Below are positions 1 to 7,209 of a stretch of 64,000 nt of DNA, piece after piece; within the stretch, counting starts at the first letter, position 1; the number at the start of each line of letters is the position of its first letter. The stretch is taken from NCBI RefSeq assembly GCF_900129725.1, contig NZ_FQWQ01000003.1, forward strand, positions 340,686 to 404,685, written 5' to 3'. A program made the position numbers and the translations under genes. Below the pieces are notes generated by a model, which worked only from the letters and a program-made list of their open reading frames with translations, was not told where the DNA came from and did no database searches. Source of the DNA: Chryseolinea serpens (GTDB lineage Bacteria; Bacteroidota; Bacteroidia; Cytophagales; Cyclobacteriaceae).

Positions 1-708
1 ATGAAATTGGACAAACTCCATATCGATGAGTTCTGCGCCGGCATGATACGCCAGCGAGATGCCGCTGCCCGTACAATCCCAGCTGTTGCTGGAGATCTTG
101 TAAATTCTTCCCATGCCTCCCGTGGCGATGATCACCGCCTTGGCATGAAACACTTTGAAGAGGCCCTTCTCCCGATCGTAGCCAAAAGCTCCGACAACTT
201 TGTCGCCTTCTTTCAGCAAATTCACGATCGTAAATTCCTGGTAGATGTCCACGCCGAGGTGGATGGTGTAGTCTTGCAGGGTGCGGATCATTTCGAGGCC
301 GGTCCGGTCGCCCACGTGTGCGAGGCGTGGATATTTATGGCCTCCGAAATTGCGTTGCAAGATCCTTCCGTCATCGGTCCGGTCGAACACGGCGCCCCAG
401 GCTTCCAGTTCTCTCACGCGGTCGGGCGATTCCTTGGCGTGGAGTTCGGCCATGCGTTCGTTGTTCAGGTATTGTCCACCGCGAAGGGTATCGGTAAAAT
501 GAACTTTCCAATTGTCGCGGTCGTCAACGTTGCCCAACGCGGCGGCTACACCGCCCTCGGCCATCACCGTATGTGCTTTTCCCAGCAATGAGCGGCAGAC
601 GACAGCGACGGAGACACCGGCAGCAGAAGCTTCAATGGCGGCCCGCAACCCGGCGCCGCCGGAGCCGATGACCAATACGTCGTGGTGATATGTTTCGTAG
701 TTTGTCAT
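1..708 (-). CDS. sdhA: Succinate dehydrogenase flavoprotein subunit, 3'-truncated by window edge
   Basis: This is the N-terminal 236 residues of the FAD-binding catalytic subunit of succinate:quinone oxidoreductase (TCA cycle, complex II), on the cytoplasmic face of the membrane. The dinucleotide-binding motif VLVIGSGGAG lies at residues 11-20. The segment GKAHTVMAEGG carries His46, the expected covalent FAD attachment residue. The start codon overlaps the stop of the upstream sdhC by one base (TAATG), so translation is probably coupled. The wording of the FAD segment (CRSLLGKAHTVMAEGG) resembles the actinobacterial Sdh1-type flavoproteins more than the E. coli type; this is from memory of the family. 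sdhB is expected next, beyond position 1. The identity is secure; only the C-terminal part is missing. Confidence 0.95.
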   Translation of the reverse strand, partial: MTNYETYHHDVLVIGSGGAGLRAAIEASAAGVSVAVVCRSLLGKAHTVMAEGGVAAALGNVDDRDNWKVHFTDTLRGGQYLNNERMAELHAKESPDRVRELEAWGAVFDRTDDGRILQRNFGGHKYPRLAHVGDRTGLEMIRTLQDYTIHLGVDIYQEFTIVNLLKEGDKVVGAFGYDREKGLFKVFHAKAVIIATGGMGRIYKISSNSWDCTGSGISLAYHAGAELIDMEFVQFH

Positions 709-1484
709 TAGAAGATCCTCCAATCGGTCCAGATGCCCATGGAACAAAGGCGTACATAGATATCGGCAAAGGCAACGCCAAAGAGACTACACCATGCCCA
801 GTTCATGTGTCGCTTGTTCAGACAACTGGCGCATGTGTAGACCTTTCGTTGCACCGGCGACTTTGAAAGCTGATCCTTAAATCCGCCCACGAGGTGACGG
901 AAAGAGTGACAACCGAACGTATAGCCGCCCAGCAGGGTCGCATTCAGCGTGAGCACGATCGTGCCCACCCCCATCCCAAAATGTTCCTGACCCGTTGTGG
1001 GGTCGGTGAACCACAGGGCCTTCCAGGCATCATAGAAAAGCACGATGACAAAGAGTATGGCCAGGTATAGAAAATAGCGGTGAGCGTTTTGTAAAATGAG
1101 CGGCAGGGAGTTTTCGCCGCGGTAGGTTTTGCGGGGTTCCGATACGGCACACGCCGGCGGATCGGCCCAAAACGATTTGTAATAGGCCCCCCGGTAGTAG
1201 TAACAGGTGAACCGCATACCGCCTGGTGCCCAGAGAATGAGCAGCGCCGGAGAAAACCCCAATACCGTCGGCCACCAGGAAGGTTTTGGACCAAACCAGC
1301 TATGGGGGGAGTTGCCAAAGATCTCGGGTGAATAGAAGGGGGAAATATAGGGGCCGACCGCGTAGTGTTCGCCCTGGAAGGCCGCCCAGGTGGCATAGAC
1401 GATGAACGAGAAAAGACCAATAAAGACCAACAGCGGGCGTACCCACCAGAGATCTTTTCGCGCTGTTTGGCCAAAATGATTCAC
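708..1484 (-). CDS. sdhC: Succinate dehydrogenase membrane anchor subunit (Sdh1-type SdhC)
   Basis: This 258-residue integral membrane protein would anchor SdhAB and carry electrons to the quinone. About five hydrophobic segments are visible (near residues 17-36, 70-88, 135-152, 170-190 and 230-245). Conserved-looking elements are YRGENSLPLILQNAHRYF, GCHSFRHLVGG and a C-terminal CASCLNKRHMNWAW segment with paired cysteines and histidines. Its length and motifs match the single large anchor of Sdh1-like enzymes, not the two small SdhC/SdhD subunits. The start is a GTG at 1482-1484; no in-frame ATG precedes the first membrane segment. Its stop overlaps the sdhA start. It is the first gene of the operon, with about 580 bp of non-coding sequence upstream. 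Confidence 0.85.
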   Translation of the reverse strand: MNHFGQTARKDLWWVRPLLVFIGLFSFIVYATWAAFQGEHYAVGPYISPFYSPEIFGNSPHSWFGPKPSWWPTVLGFSPALLILWAPGGMRFTCYYYRGAYYKSFWADPPACAVSEPRKTYRGENSLPLILQNAHRYFLYLAILFVIVLFYDAWKALWFTDPTTGQEHFGMGVGTIVLTLNATLLGGYTFGCHSFRHLVGGFKDQLSKSPVQRKVYTCASCLNKRHMNWAWCSLFGVAFADIYVRLCSMGIWTDWRIF

Positions 1485-1826
1485 GGCCAGTTGGTTTTAA
1501 GTCTTTTTCCTTCCTATGTCATTACATTTTCGGCATTAGATGAGAAATGGATTCAGGTGTTACAGAATCGTGTTTTATTTCTCTTCACGATCCAAACCTG
1601 CGAGATGTTTTCAGGCGCCTCGACGCCCCTAGACCGGCGTCGAATTCTTGTATGATGTTAGTTAAAAATAATGCTAAAAACAAACGGAAATTTGGCGTTT
1701 AAACCGCCTTAAACGGTCATAAACACCGGATTCAAGTCAACAAAAATCGCTAGTACATCCGTTGCGTACGAAGGCTCACCATGCTGAGAATTTCCAATAG
1801 AGAATGACACGGAACGGTAACATCAG

Positions 1827-1860
1827 AAAACTGGACAGGCTTCAATATACGTCCAGTTTT
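1827..1860. promoter_or_regulatory. Dyad 1 of a tandem operator-like pair
   Basis: AAAACTGGAC (1827-1836) is followed 14 bp later by its exact reverse complement GTCCAGTTTT (1851-1860). The arms are too far apart and lack a run of T, so a dimeric DNA-binding protein site is more likely than a terminator. It lies about 345-375 bp upstream of the sdhC GTG. The bound protein is unknown. Confidence 0.55.
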
Positions 1861-1865
1861 GCCCA

Positions 1866-1899
1866 ATAATTGGACATGTATCGAAAGCTGTCCAGTTTT
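1866..1899. promoter_or_regulatory. Dyad 2 of a tandem operator-like pair
   Basis: ATAATTGGAC (1866-1875) and GTCCAGTTTT (1890-1899) repeat dyad 1 exactly 39 bp downstream with the same 14-bp spacer. The left arm has two differences from the dyad 1 arm; the right arm is identical. Equal spacing in both copies argues for paired binding sites. Confidence 0.55.
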
Positions 1900-1990
1900 T
1901 AGTGTATTTCCGACTTCAACCCTTTTAAGCTTGCTTGCAACCCGGGTAAAACGGCAGCAGATGGATTGCTGCTGTCAATGGAGCACAACA

Positions 1991-2020
1991 AAAAGAGCCT
2001 CGATTACTCGAAGCCCTTTT
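1991..2020 (-). terminator. Intrinsic terminator of the YD-repeat lipoprotein gene
   Basis: Read on the minus strand, GGGCTTCG pairs with CGAGGCTC (two G-U pairs) around a six-base loop and is followed by TTTTT. It lies about 45 bp after the stop codon of the gene ending at 2065. A matching A-run precedes the stem, so it may act on both strands. Confidence 0.7.
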
Positions 2021-2064
2021 ACTACCTGACCTATTGACGGCGGCACGGTAATACAAAATAGATA

Positions 2065-3147
2065 TTACTGACAGCCTTTGTACTCAAATGTTGTGTTCGC
2101 TGTACCGGTCTGTACGCCGGTTTTATCCAGGGTCTGGCTGGTGTAGCTGGTGGGAAAATCCTTCGCATTGTAGTCATAAACGTAAGTCGTGGAACTGCTG
2201 GGTTCAAAGCCGGTCATGGCAGCATTTGAGGTAAGGTAGTTCAACCGGGTGATGTTGCGCTTGGAGGTGAAATTTGCTCTCGTGGAGGGAACCACAGGAT
2301 ATCCCTTCTGGCGCGCATAGACGTAAGCATTTGGATTTTCTTTGGTGTCATATTCGTAGACGGTTGCCGACGATGGTTTTCCATTGATATACCGTTCCTC
2401 GCGCGCCACTAAACCCTCTGACGTGTATTCATAGTGATATTCTTCCGTATACCCCCCATCGGTTTCTATCGACTTGGTGAGTAAGCCCTTCTGATTATAC
2501 TCCAGAAATGGAGTGATGGTATTTCCCACGCCGTCGGTTTTCGTGATCTTCGAAACAACATCGCCGTTGTACTCAATTTTGACCGACGAGTTGTTGTAGG
2601 TATTGGAGTATTTGATCAGTTTTCCACTATCGTCATATTCAAACTGCGTCGCATAGTTTGTCACTTTGCCGTCGCGGGTGTAGGCATAGGCTTCTTTGGT
2701 CAGGCGATCATTCGTATAAGTGAAATCTCCATTGGAGGTTTCGAACGTCGATTTGCCATCCCTGTCCGTACCATTGTATTGCGAGACCCGCCGCAACACA
2801 AATCCTTTGTCGTCATATTGAAAACTGATTTTTGATGTTGAGGTGGAGGTTTTTCCATCGCTATACGTATAATCATACTGATAGGACTGTTCCGTCTGAT
2901 TTCCAGCCTCATCGTACGAAATGCCGTACACCGATTTGTACGTATAGGTTACCGCCACATCATACCTCCCCGTAACCGTGCTGGTTTGGGTGACGAGCTG
3001 ACAGGCCGCGTTGGATCCGCTGGGGGATGGCGCGTCGTCTTTGTTGCAAGACGTGACCAATACGATGGCCACGACAAAAAGCATGGAAAAGCTACGGGCA
3101 AAGCCGCCCGGCATTTCCTGAATCTGGTGAATCCTATTTTTTTTCAT
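2065..3147 (-). CDS. YD/RHS-repeat-like lipoprotein, DUF4595-type
   Basis: This is a 360-residue predicted outer-membrane or periplasmic lipoprotein. The start at 3147 gives a basic N-terminus, a hydrophobic stretch and a lipobox ending LVTSC; upstream in-frame Met codons would bury the signal peptide. A purine-rich AAAAAGG lies just before this ATG. The mature protein has repeated tyrosine-aspartate units (YDEAGN, YDDKGF, YDDSGK, YNQKGL, YTSEGL, YDTKEN), typical of RHS/YD beta-structure proteins and of Bacteroidota DUF4595 proteins. Its function is unknown. It appears to be a single-gene unit with its own terminator. The family assignment is from repeat pattern only. Confidence 0.7.
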   Translation of the reverse strand: MKKNRIHQIQEMPGGFARSFSMLFVVAIVLVTSCNKDDAPSPSGSNAACQLVTQTSTVTGRYDVAVTYTYKSVYGISYDEAGNQTEQSYQYDYTYSDGKTSTSTSKISFQYDDKGFVLRRVSQYNGTDRDGKSTFETSNGDFTYTNDRLTKEAYAYTRDGKVTNYATQFEYDDSGKLIKYSNTYNNSSVKIEYNGDVVSKITKTDGVGNTITPFLEYNQKGLLTKSIETDGGYTEEYHYEYTSEGLVAREERYINGKPSSATVYEYDTKENPNAYVYARQKGYPVVPSTRANFTSKRNITRLNYLTSNAAMTGFEPSSSTTYVYDYNAKDFPTSYTSQTLDKTGVQTGTANTTFEYKGCQ

Positions 3148-3318
3148 AACCAACCTTTTTTTGACGAAGCAAAGGTATTGGCCAGGATCATGGCTGTCTA
3201 TCACCTTTTTGGGTCATAGGGTGATAGGCGAACACACTTGTCAGGACATGCATGCGATCATGGGGTTGATTTTGGTTGAAAGAGGAGGATTCAAGTCAGA
3301 TTCTGGTCGCGCCCGATA

Positions 3319-3945
3319 TTATTTATAGTAATAGAACCAGTCACCAACAAGTGGTGTGGTGCCGTTAACTCGTCCAAACCCAAAAGCGCCGGGAGCCGTC
3401 TTATTCTTATCGATGCGCAGGGCATATCCGCCGGTGTTGTGAAGCATTCCGCCAAGTTGGAAATAGCAGAATCCATCCTGGAAATAGCATGGGCTCGATG
3501 CGGCGTAGTTGCTTTCCAGTATCGCTCTTTCTTCCGGAGAGACGATAAAGTCTTTTTCGTTCAATATCCAATCACCGTTCGTGCGATCGGCCTCGGGTAT
3601 GTCATTTTTATGTTTTGTAAAAACCGAAATGGCGCGATAGTGATAGAGGTACAACGCCGGCACGGTCACCAGGTGACCGACGTAAAAAAAGACGGATAGT
3701 ATAAGGATAACATGAAGGAATGACACCCTAACGCCTTCCCGGGTTCTGAATCGTTTAAAAAACAGGGGAACGATCAGGCCGAGAATAATGCATCCTTCCA
3801 CGAGCACCATGAATGAAAACAGCCATGCGTTCAAATTCAAAATAAGGCTTCGAAGAATATAAAAAGCGATTAGAAACGTGGCGTTGGCCACTAAAAATAC
3901 CAACTTCTGTTTTGGGGAATGGTGAGACATCGGGCGTGTGTTCAT
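3319..3945 (-). CDS. Hypothetical membrane protein
   Basis: This 208-residue protein is not assigned to a known family. Three hydrophobic helices are visible at about residues 15-32, 40-62 and 75-100. A soluble C-terminal half follows, containing the paired aromatic/Cys segment PCYFQDGFCYFQLGG and ending in GDWFYYYK. The C-terminal half is probably extracytoplasmic. It lies upstream of the YD-repeat lipoprotein on the same strand with a 171-bp gap, so co-transcription is possible but not shown. An alternative start at Met6 is equally plausible. Confidence 0.55.
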   Translation of the reverse strand: MNTRPMSHHSPKQKLVFLVANATFLIAFYILRSLILNLNAWLFSFMVLVEGCIILGLIVPLFFKRFRTREGVRVSFLHVILILSVFFYVGHLVTVPALYLYHYRAISVFTKHKNDIPEADRTNGDWILNEKDFIVSPEERAILESNYAASSPCYFQDGFCYFQLGGMLHNTGGYALRIDKNKTAPGAFGFGRVNGTTPLVGDWFYYYK

Positions 3946-4032
3946 TGATTGCGTTTGATCGTTTATCCCAGGGTACGCATCAAAGCGTTCTTAGGTTCCG
4001 CGGTAGCAAGAGAGTTTTGTGAATCTGTCATG

Positions 4033-4509
4033 CTAGATCCAGCGTCTCACCGTTTTGCAATATTCGTGATAGCTTGTCCCGAAATCTTTTTTCAGACGCG
4101 GTTCTTCGCGGAACACAATAAACAGATTGAAAGCTGTGAAGATCCCGATGCTGTATACCAGCAGACCAGTCGATTGAGTAAAAATGGCCTCACCAATCAA
4201 CATCAGCATAACACCAACATACATCGGATTGCGCGAGAACCTATAGAGCCCCGAAATGACAAGCTGCTTGGTTGGATCGGCGGGCGAGAGCGTGCCACGG
4301 CCATGGATGGCAAAATTGGCGATGCAGTGCAGGGTTATCCCGATCCCTGTAAGGCAGACCGCAATGCCAGCGTAGTGATGGATCTGGAATGCCTGGTCGG
4401 CACTATGCTCAAAATTTTTCCGGGCGATCAGAAAAGGGATCAGCCCCGCCACCACGCCGGGTTGCAGGATGGTAAAAAACAGATTTCTCAAGAATAACGA
4501 CATGCTCAT
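4033..4509 (-). CDS. Isoprenylcysteine carboxyl methyltransferase-family membrane protein
   Basis: This 158-residue polytopic protein belongs to the ICMT/phospholipid methyltransferase fold. The diagnostic motif GLYRFSRNPMYVG (SAM-binding helix region) is present, followed by the C-terminal EEPRLKKDFGTSYHEYC, which matches the family consensus. Four hydrophobic segments are visible. Bacterial members methylate varied or unknown substrates; no protein prenylation is implied here. It is followed by the hypothetical membrane gene at 3319-3945 with an 87-bp gap. Fold identity is good; the substrate is unknown. Confidence 0.8.
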   Translation of the reverse strand: MSMSLFLRNLFFTILQPGVVAGLIPFLIARKNFEHSADQAFQIHHYAGIAVCLTGIGITLHCIANFAIHGRGTLSPADPTKQLVISGLYRFSRNPMYVGVMLMLIGEAIFTQSTGLLVYSIGIFTAFNLFIVFREEPRLKKDFGTSYHEYCKTVRRWI

Positions 4510-4645
4510 AGCGGCGATGCTTTCCTACCCAAAACTGCCCGTAGGGATTGTTAAAGTATCGAAAAAATTCCGCACATGCCATCCCGGATCGTCTGGTTCA
4601 GCGAGCCAAGGACGCCCAGAGGCCTTGCTTCGAGCCCGGCGAATT

Positions 4646-4924
4646 CTACTTCCTTCTACTGTTGATGCAAATCGTTACGGGATCGCCCGGAGCTTTGTTG
4701 ATCTTCTTTTGCAGTTCAGATTTGATGGGCAATTTATGAGTGCCATCGCCGAGGGCCATGAATGCGCTTTGGAACGGATGTCCGTCGGCGGTGCCCTCTA
4801 TTTTGACCAGTCCTTTTGTTCCGAAAAATGCTGCGGAGTTGGGCCACTTCACAAATGTCCATCCTCCCTTCGAGGGACTTTTTTGAAGAACGGCCTTGAA
4901 AGTTGCTAATGCTTTCTTTGTCAT
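4646..4924 (-). CDS. DUF1905 domain protein
   Basis: This 92-residue soluble protein matches the DUF1905 pattern: [22 protein letters not shown], and [12 protein letters not shown] followed by a KKINKAPGD segment. The start [10 protein letters not shown] at 4924 is preferred because the family begins near here; an upstream extension reads as non-coding. DUF1905 proteins are small beta-barrel-like proteins, often fused to YdeI-type domains, with no established activity. It lies 136 bp upstream of the methyltransferase-family gene on the same strand. Confidence 0.75.
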   Translation of the reverse strand: MTKKALATFKAVLQKSPSKGGWTFVKWPNSAAFFGTKGLVKIEGTADGHPFQSAFMALGDGTHKLPIKSELQKKINKAPGDPVTICINSRRK

Positions 4925-5554
4925 GGCTTTTTTGTTTGTGATTTTCTGAAAGTAAAGGTGGCAAGAAAATCTGCCGTGAGGCGGTGTGGCAGACGACAAA
5001 CTACGGGGTCGATCGCGCCAGGAACACCCCGGGAAGTTGACCTAGGTTGGTCCTTTCCTGAAAAAACGAGCAAGGAGTAGGCTCTAACGAACTGAAAATC
5101 AACGCATAAATAGGAATTGGCAGGGCCGAACATTTTTCTTTCGCCCAGGGCGACATTTGCCAGGATTTGGTCCTTATACAGTCCACTGAAGCTGCCCCGA
5201 AGGCAGCCGTCCGATGGCATAGGCCCACCGTTACCAAATTGAAATTTTATGTTCCCATTTTGACATTCCGCTTTTGCTGATGGGTATGATGATTCTATTT
5301 TTCACAATGAAAAAAGGCCTCGAAAACGTTATAATCGAACCCTGGTTACTTCAAGTGCTCTCTGGAAATCTAAGGCATTATATTTGTGTGTTTGACACTT
5401 ATCCGTTGTCAAACGATGCCTGGTTCAGGCGTCAACTGATTGTTATCTGCCACAACCTTACCGGACGAAAATTTCAAGCTGGCACCGGCCGGTTGGGAAG
5501 TCGTCCGTCCGGGTGCAGGCGTATGTAGTGTTGACTTTTTGAAAGAAGACCCCA
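4925..5554. other. Intergenic region without recognised genes
   Basis: About 630 bp lie between the divergent DUF1905 gene (minus) and the thioredoxin-like gene (plus). Open frames of 78-99 codons exist, but they have no recognisable motifs or convincing ribosome sites. Promoters for both flanking genes should lie here. No repeat, hairpin with T-run, or RNA gene was recognised. Confidence 0.5.
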
Positions 5555-6166
5555 ATGAAAAAAGTTGCGTTGATTATTATCCTGTCCGGTATCGTCGTGG
5601 CGATCGGAGGCATTTTTTGGTATCAGGAGATGCAGTACCTGGCGCCCACGCCTGTGCCGGCCGGTTACCAGGTGATCCACCCGGAAGAGCTTATCCAATA
5701 CGATACGGCACTCCTCCCGCAGCAACATAAAAAACCGAAGCTGCTTCATTTCTTTAGCCCCGAATGTCCGTGCTCCCGATTCAACCTGAAACATTTCCAG
5801 GCACTCCGCAAGGAGTATAGCCAGGAGATTGATTTCTACGTCGTGGTAGACAGTGAAGACAAGGTCGAACCCGCCAAGGGGCTGATCAGCGACGGGGTGA
5901 CGATCGTTGTTGACAGCAGCAAGAAATTGGCAAAGGCCTGTGGTGTTTATTCAACCCCCCAGGCCGCCATCATACAGACATCAAATCGATTATACTTCAG
6001 AGGAAATTATAACCGGTCCAGGTACTGCACCAACAAAGAAAGCAACTTTGTTCAAATGGCCCTTGATTCGTTGGTGGCCAACAAGAGACCGCCTCTGTTC
6101 AATGAACTCGCCATACAATCCTATGGCTGTAGCATCCCCACAACTGAAGCCCCGGTGATACAATGA
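5555..6166 (+). CDS. Membrane-anchored thioredoxin-fold protein
   Basis: This 203-residue protein has an N-terminal membrane anchor (residues 4-22) and a periplasmic thioredoxin-like domain. The active-site region reads SPECPCSRFN, with Cys71 and Cys73 in a C-P-C arrangement in place of the classical CXXC. A cis-proline candidate lies at STPQ (Pro135). Additional cysteines are Cys129, Cys158 and one in the C-terminal YGCSIP. It resembles redoxin/DUF6436-like proteins of Bacteroidota; the exact family is uncertain. Its TGA stop overlaps the ATG of the next gene (ATGA), so the two are probably translated together and may work together. Confidence 0.7.
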   Translation: MKKVALIIILSGIVVAIGGIFWYQEMQYLAPTPVPAGYQVIHPEELIQYDTALLPQQHKKPKLLHFFSPECPCSRFNLKHFQALRKEYSQEIDFYVVVDSEDKVEPAKGLISDGVTIVVDSSKKLAKACGVYSTPQAAIIQTSNRLYFRGNYNRSRYCTNKESNFVQMALDSLVANKRPPLFNELAIQSYGCSIPTTEAPVIQ

Positions 6167-7209
6167 ATGCATTCGAATTCCGCACCGGACAAATACCAGG
6201 TAGTTATGGTGCACTGAGCGAAAGCGAGCTGACGGATATCAAGAAGGGAATTTTTTTATTTGCCGATAAAGTAAATGAAGGATTGCTTTTCGCCATGTTC
6301 GTATTCGGGATATTCATCGCTTTTTTTTATGACACGTGGCTGGTGGCTTTTGCCGTAGGGGGATTGTGCCTGGCGGCGTATTTCATTTCAAAAAAGATGT
6401 TGCCGGAGTCGGACCTCTATCAATATGTGCTGAGTAGCGTCTCGGCGATCTTTGCGGCACAATTTATCTATCAGATGCACGGCATGGCCGAAATGCACTT
6501 TTGGGTGTTCATTTGTTCCACGATTCTGATCATCTATCAAAACTGGAGACTGCAAATACCGTTGATCGCCATCGTGGTGGTGCACCATGGCACCTTTGCC
6601 TATCTTCAATTCGCGGGATATAAAGAGATCTATTTCACCCAACTGGACTACATGGATCTGACAACATTCATTTTCCACGGCGTGTTGGCGGCCTGCGTTT
6701 GTGCCGTGTCGGCCTACTGGAGCCATATATTCTATAAACGCACCATCCAGGATGCAGAGAATCTTAAAGTACAGTTGCTGTTAAAAGCAGAGCTGCAGGA
6801 AAAAAATGAAGAGCTCACGGCCTCGGAGGAAGAGCTTCGTGCTTCGGAGGAGGAACTCCTGGCATCGCAGGAAGAATTGACCCAGATCAACGAAAACCTC
6901 AACGACCTGGTCAAGGAAAGAACGTTGACCATCATTGACCAGAATAAGAAGTTTGTCCACCACGCCTTTATCAATGCGCATAAAGTGAGAAGTCCGTTGG
7001 CGCGCATCCAGGGACTTGTCAACCTGCTGAGCTACGAAACACATCGGCTGAGCCCGGATGCGCAGGAGATTCATCGCCTGTTGAAAGCGTCCTCGATTGA
7101 ACTGGATGATATTCTCCATGAGGTGAAGGTCAACCTCGATGCGGCGGAATACAAAGGGTTGCCGGAAGATCCTAGTAGCGAGGACTTGGTGAAGCGTGTC
7201 GTGAATTAA
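6163..7209 (+). CDS. Membrane histidine-kinase-like protein lacking the ATPase domain
   Basis: This 348-residue protein has about six transmembrane helices (residues 40-190) containing VVVHHGTFAYLQ. A long coiled coil follows (about 200-260) with repeated ASEEEL heptads. Then comes a DHp-like segment, NAHKVRSPLARIQGL, with the candidate phospho-acceptor His273. The protein ends about 75 residues after that histidine, with no N, G1 or G2 boxes, so no HATPase_c domain is encoded. The sequence downstream of the stop is the 3' end of a convergent gene, so there is no detached ATPase fragment nearby. It may be a phosphotransfer or dominant partner of another kinase, or a decayed kinase. It is coupled by ATGA to the thioredoxin-like gene. 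Confidence 0.7.
   Translation: MNAFEFRTGQIPGSYGALSESELTDIKKGIFLFADKVNEGLLFAMFVFGIFIAFFYDTWLVAFAVGGLCLAAYFISKKMLPESDLYQYVLSSVSAIFAAQFIYQMHGMAEMHFWVFICSTILIIYQNWRLQIPLIAIVVVHHGTFAYLQFAGYKEIYFTQLDYMDLTTFIFHGVLAACVCAVSAYWSHIFYKRTIQDAENLKVQLLLKAELQEKNEELTASEEELRASEEELLASQEELTQINENLNDLVKERTLTIIDQNKKFVHHAFINAHKVRSPLARIQGLVNLLSYETHRLSPDAQEIHRLLKASSIELDDILHEVKVNLDAAEYKGLPEDPSSEDLVKRVVN

Larger units (their letters stand above)
1485..2064. other. Intergenic region upstream of sdhC
   Basis: This stretch of about 580 bp separates the 5' end of the sdh operon from the 3' end of the YD-repeat lipoprotein gene. No convincing reading frame is present. It holds two tandem dyads (1827-1860 and 1866-1899), a terminator for the lipoprotein gene (1991-2020), and an imperfect palindrome GGCGTTTAAACCGCC near 1693. 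The sdh promoter is presumably here, but a standard Bacteroidota -33/-7 pair was not recognised with confidence. Confidence 0.6.

Noticed and set aside
1..591. A 196-codon plus-strand open frame
   Set aside because: It is antisense to sdhA, which carries the FAD-binding motifs.
4921..5220. A 99-codon minus-strand frame next to the DUF1905 gene
   Set aside because: It has no motif and overlaps the DUF1905 start region in a different frame, in a region that should hold promoters.
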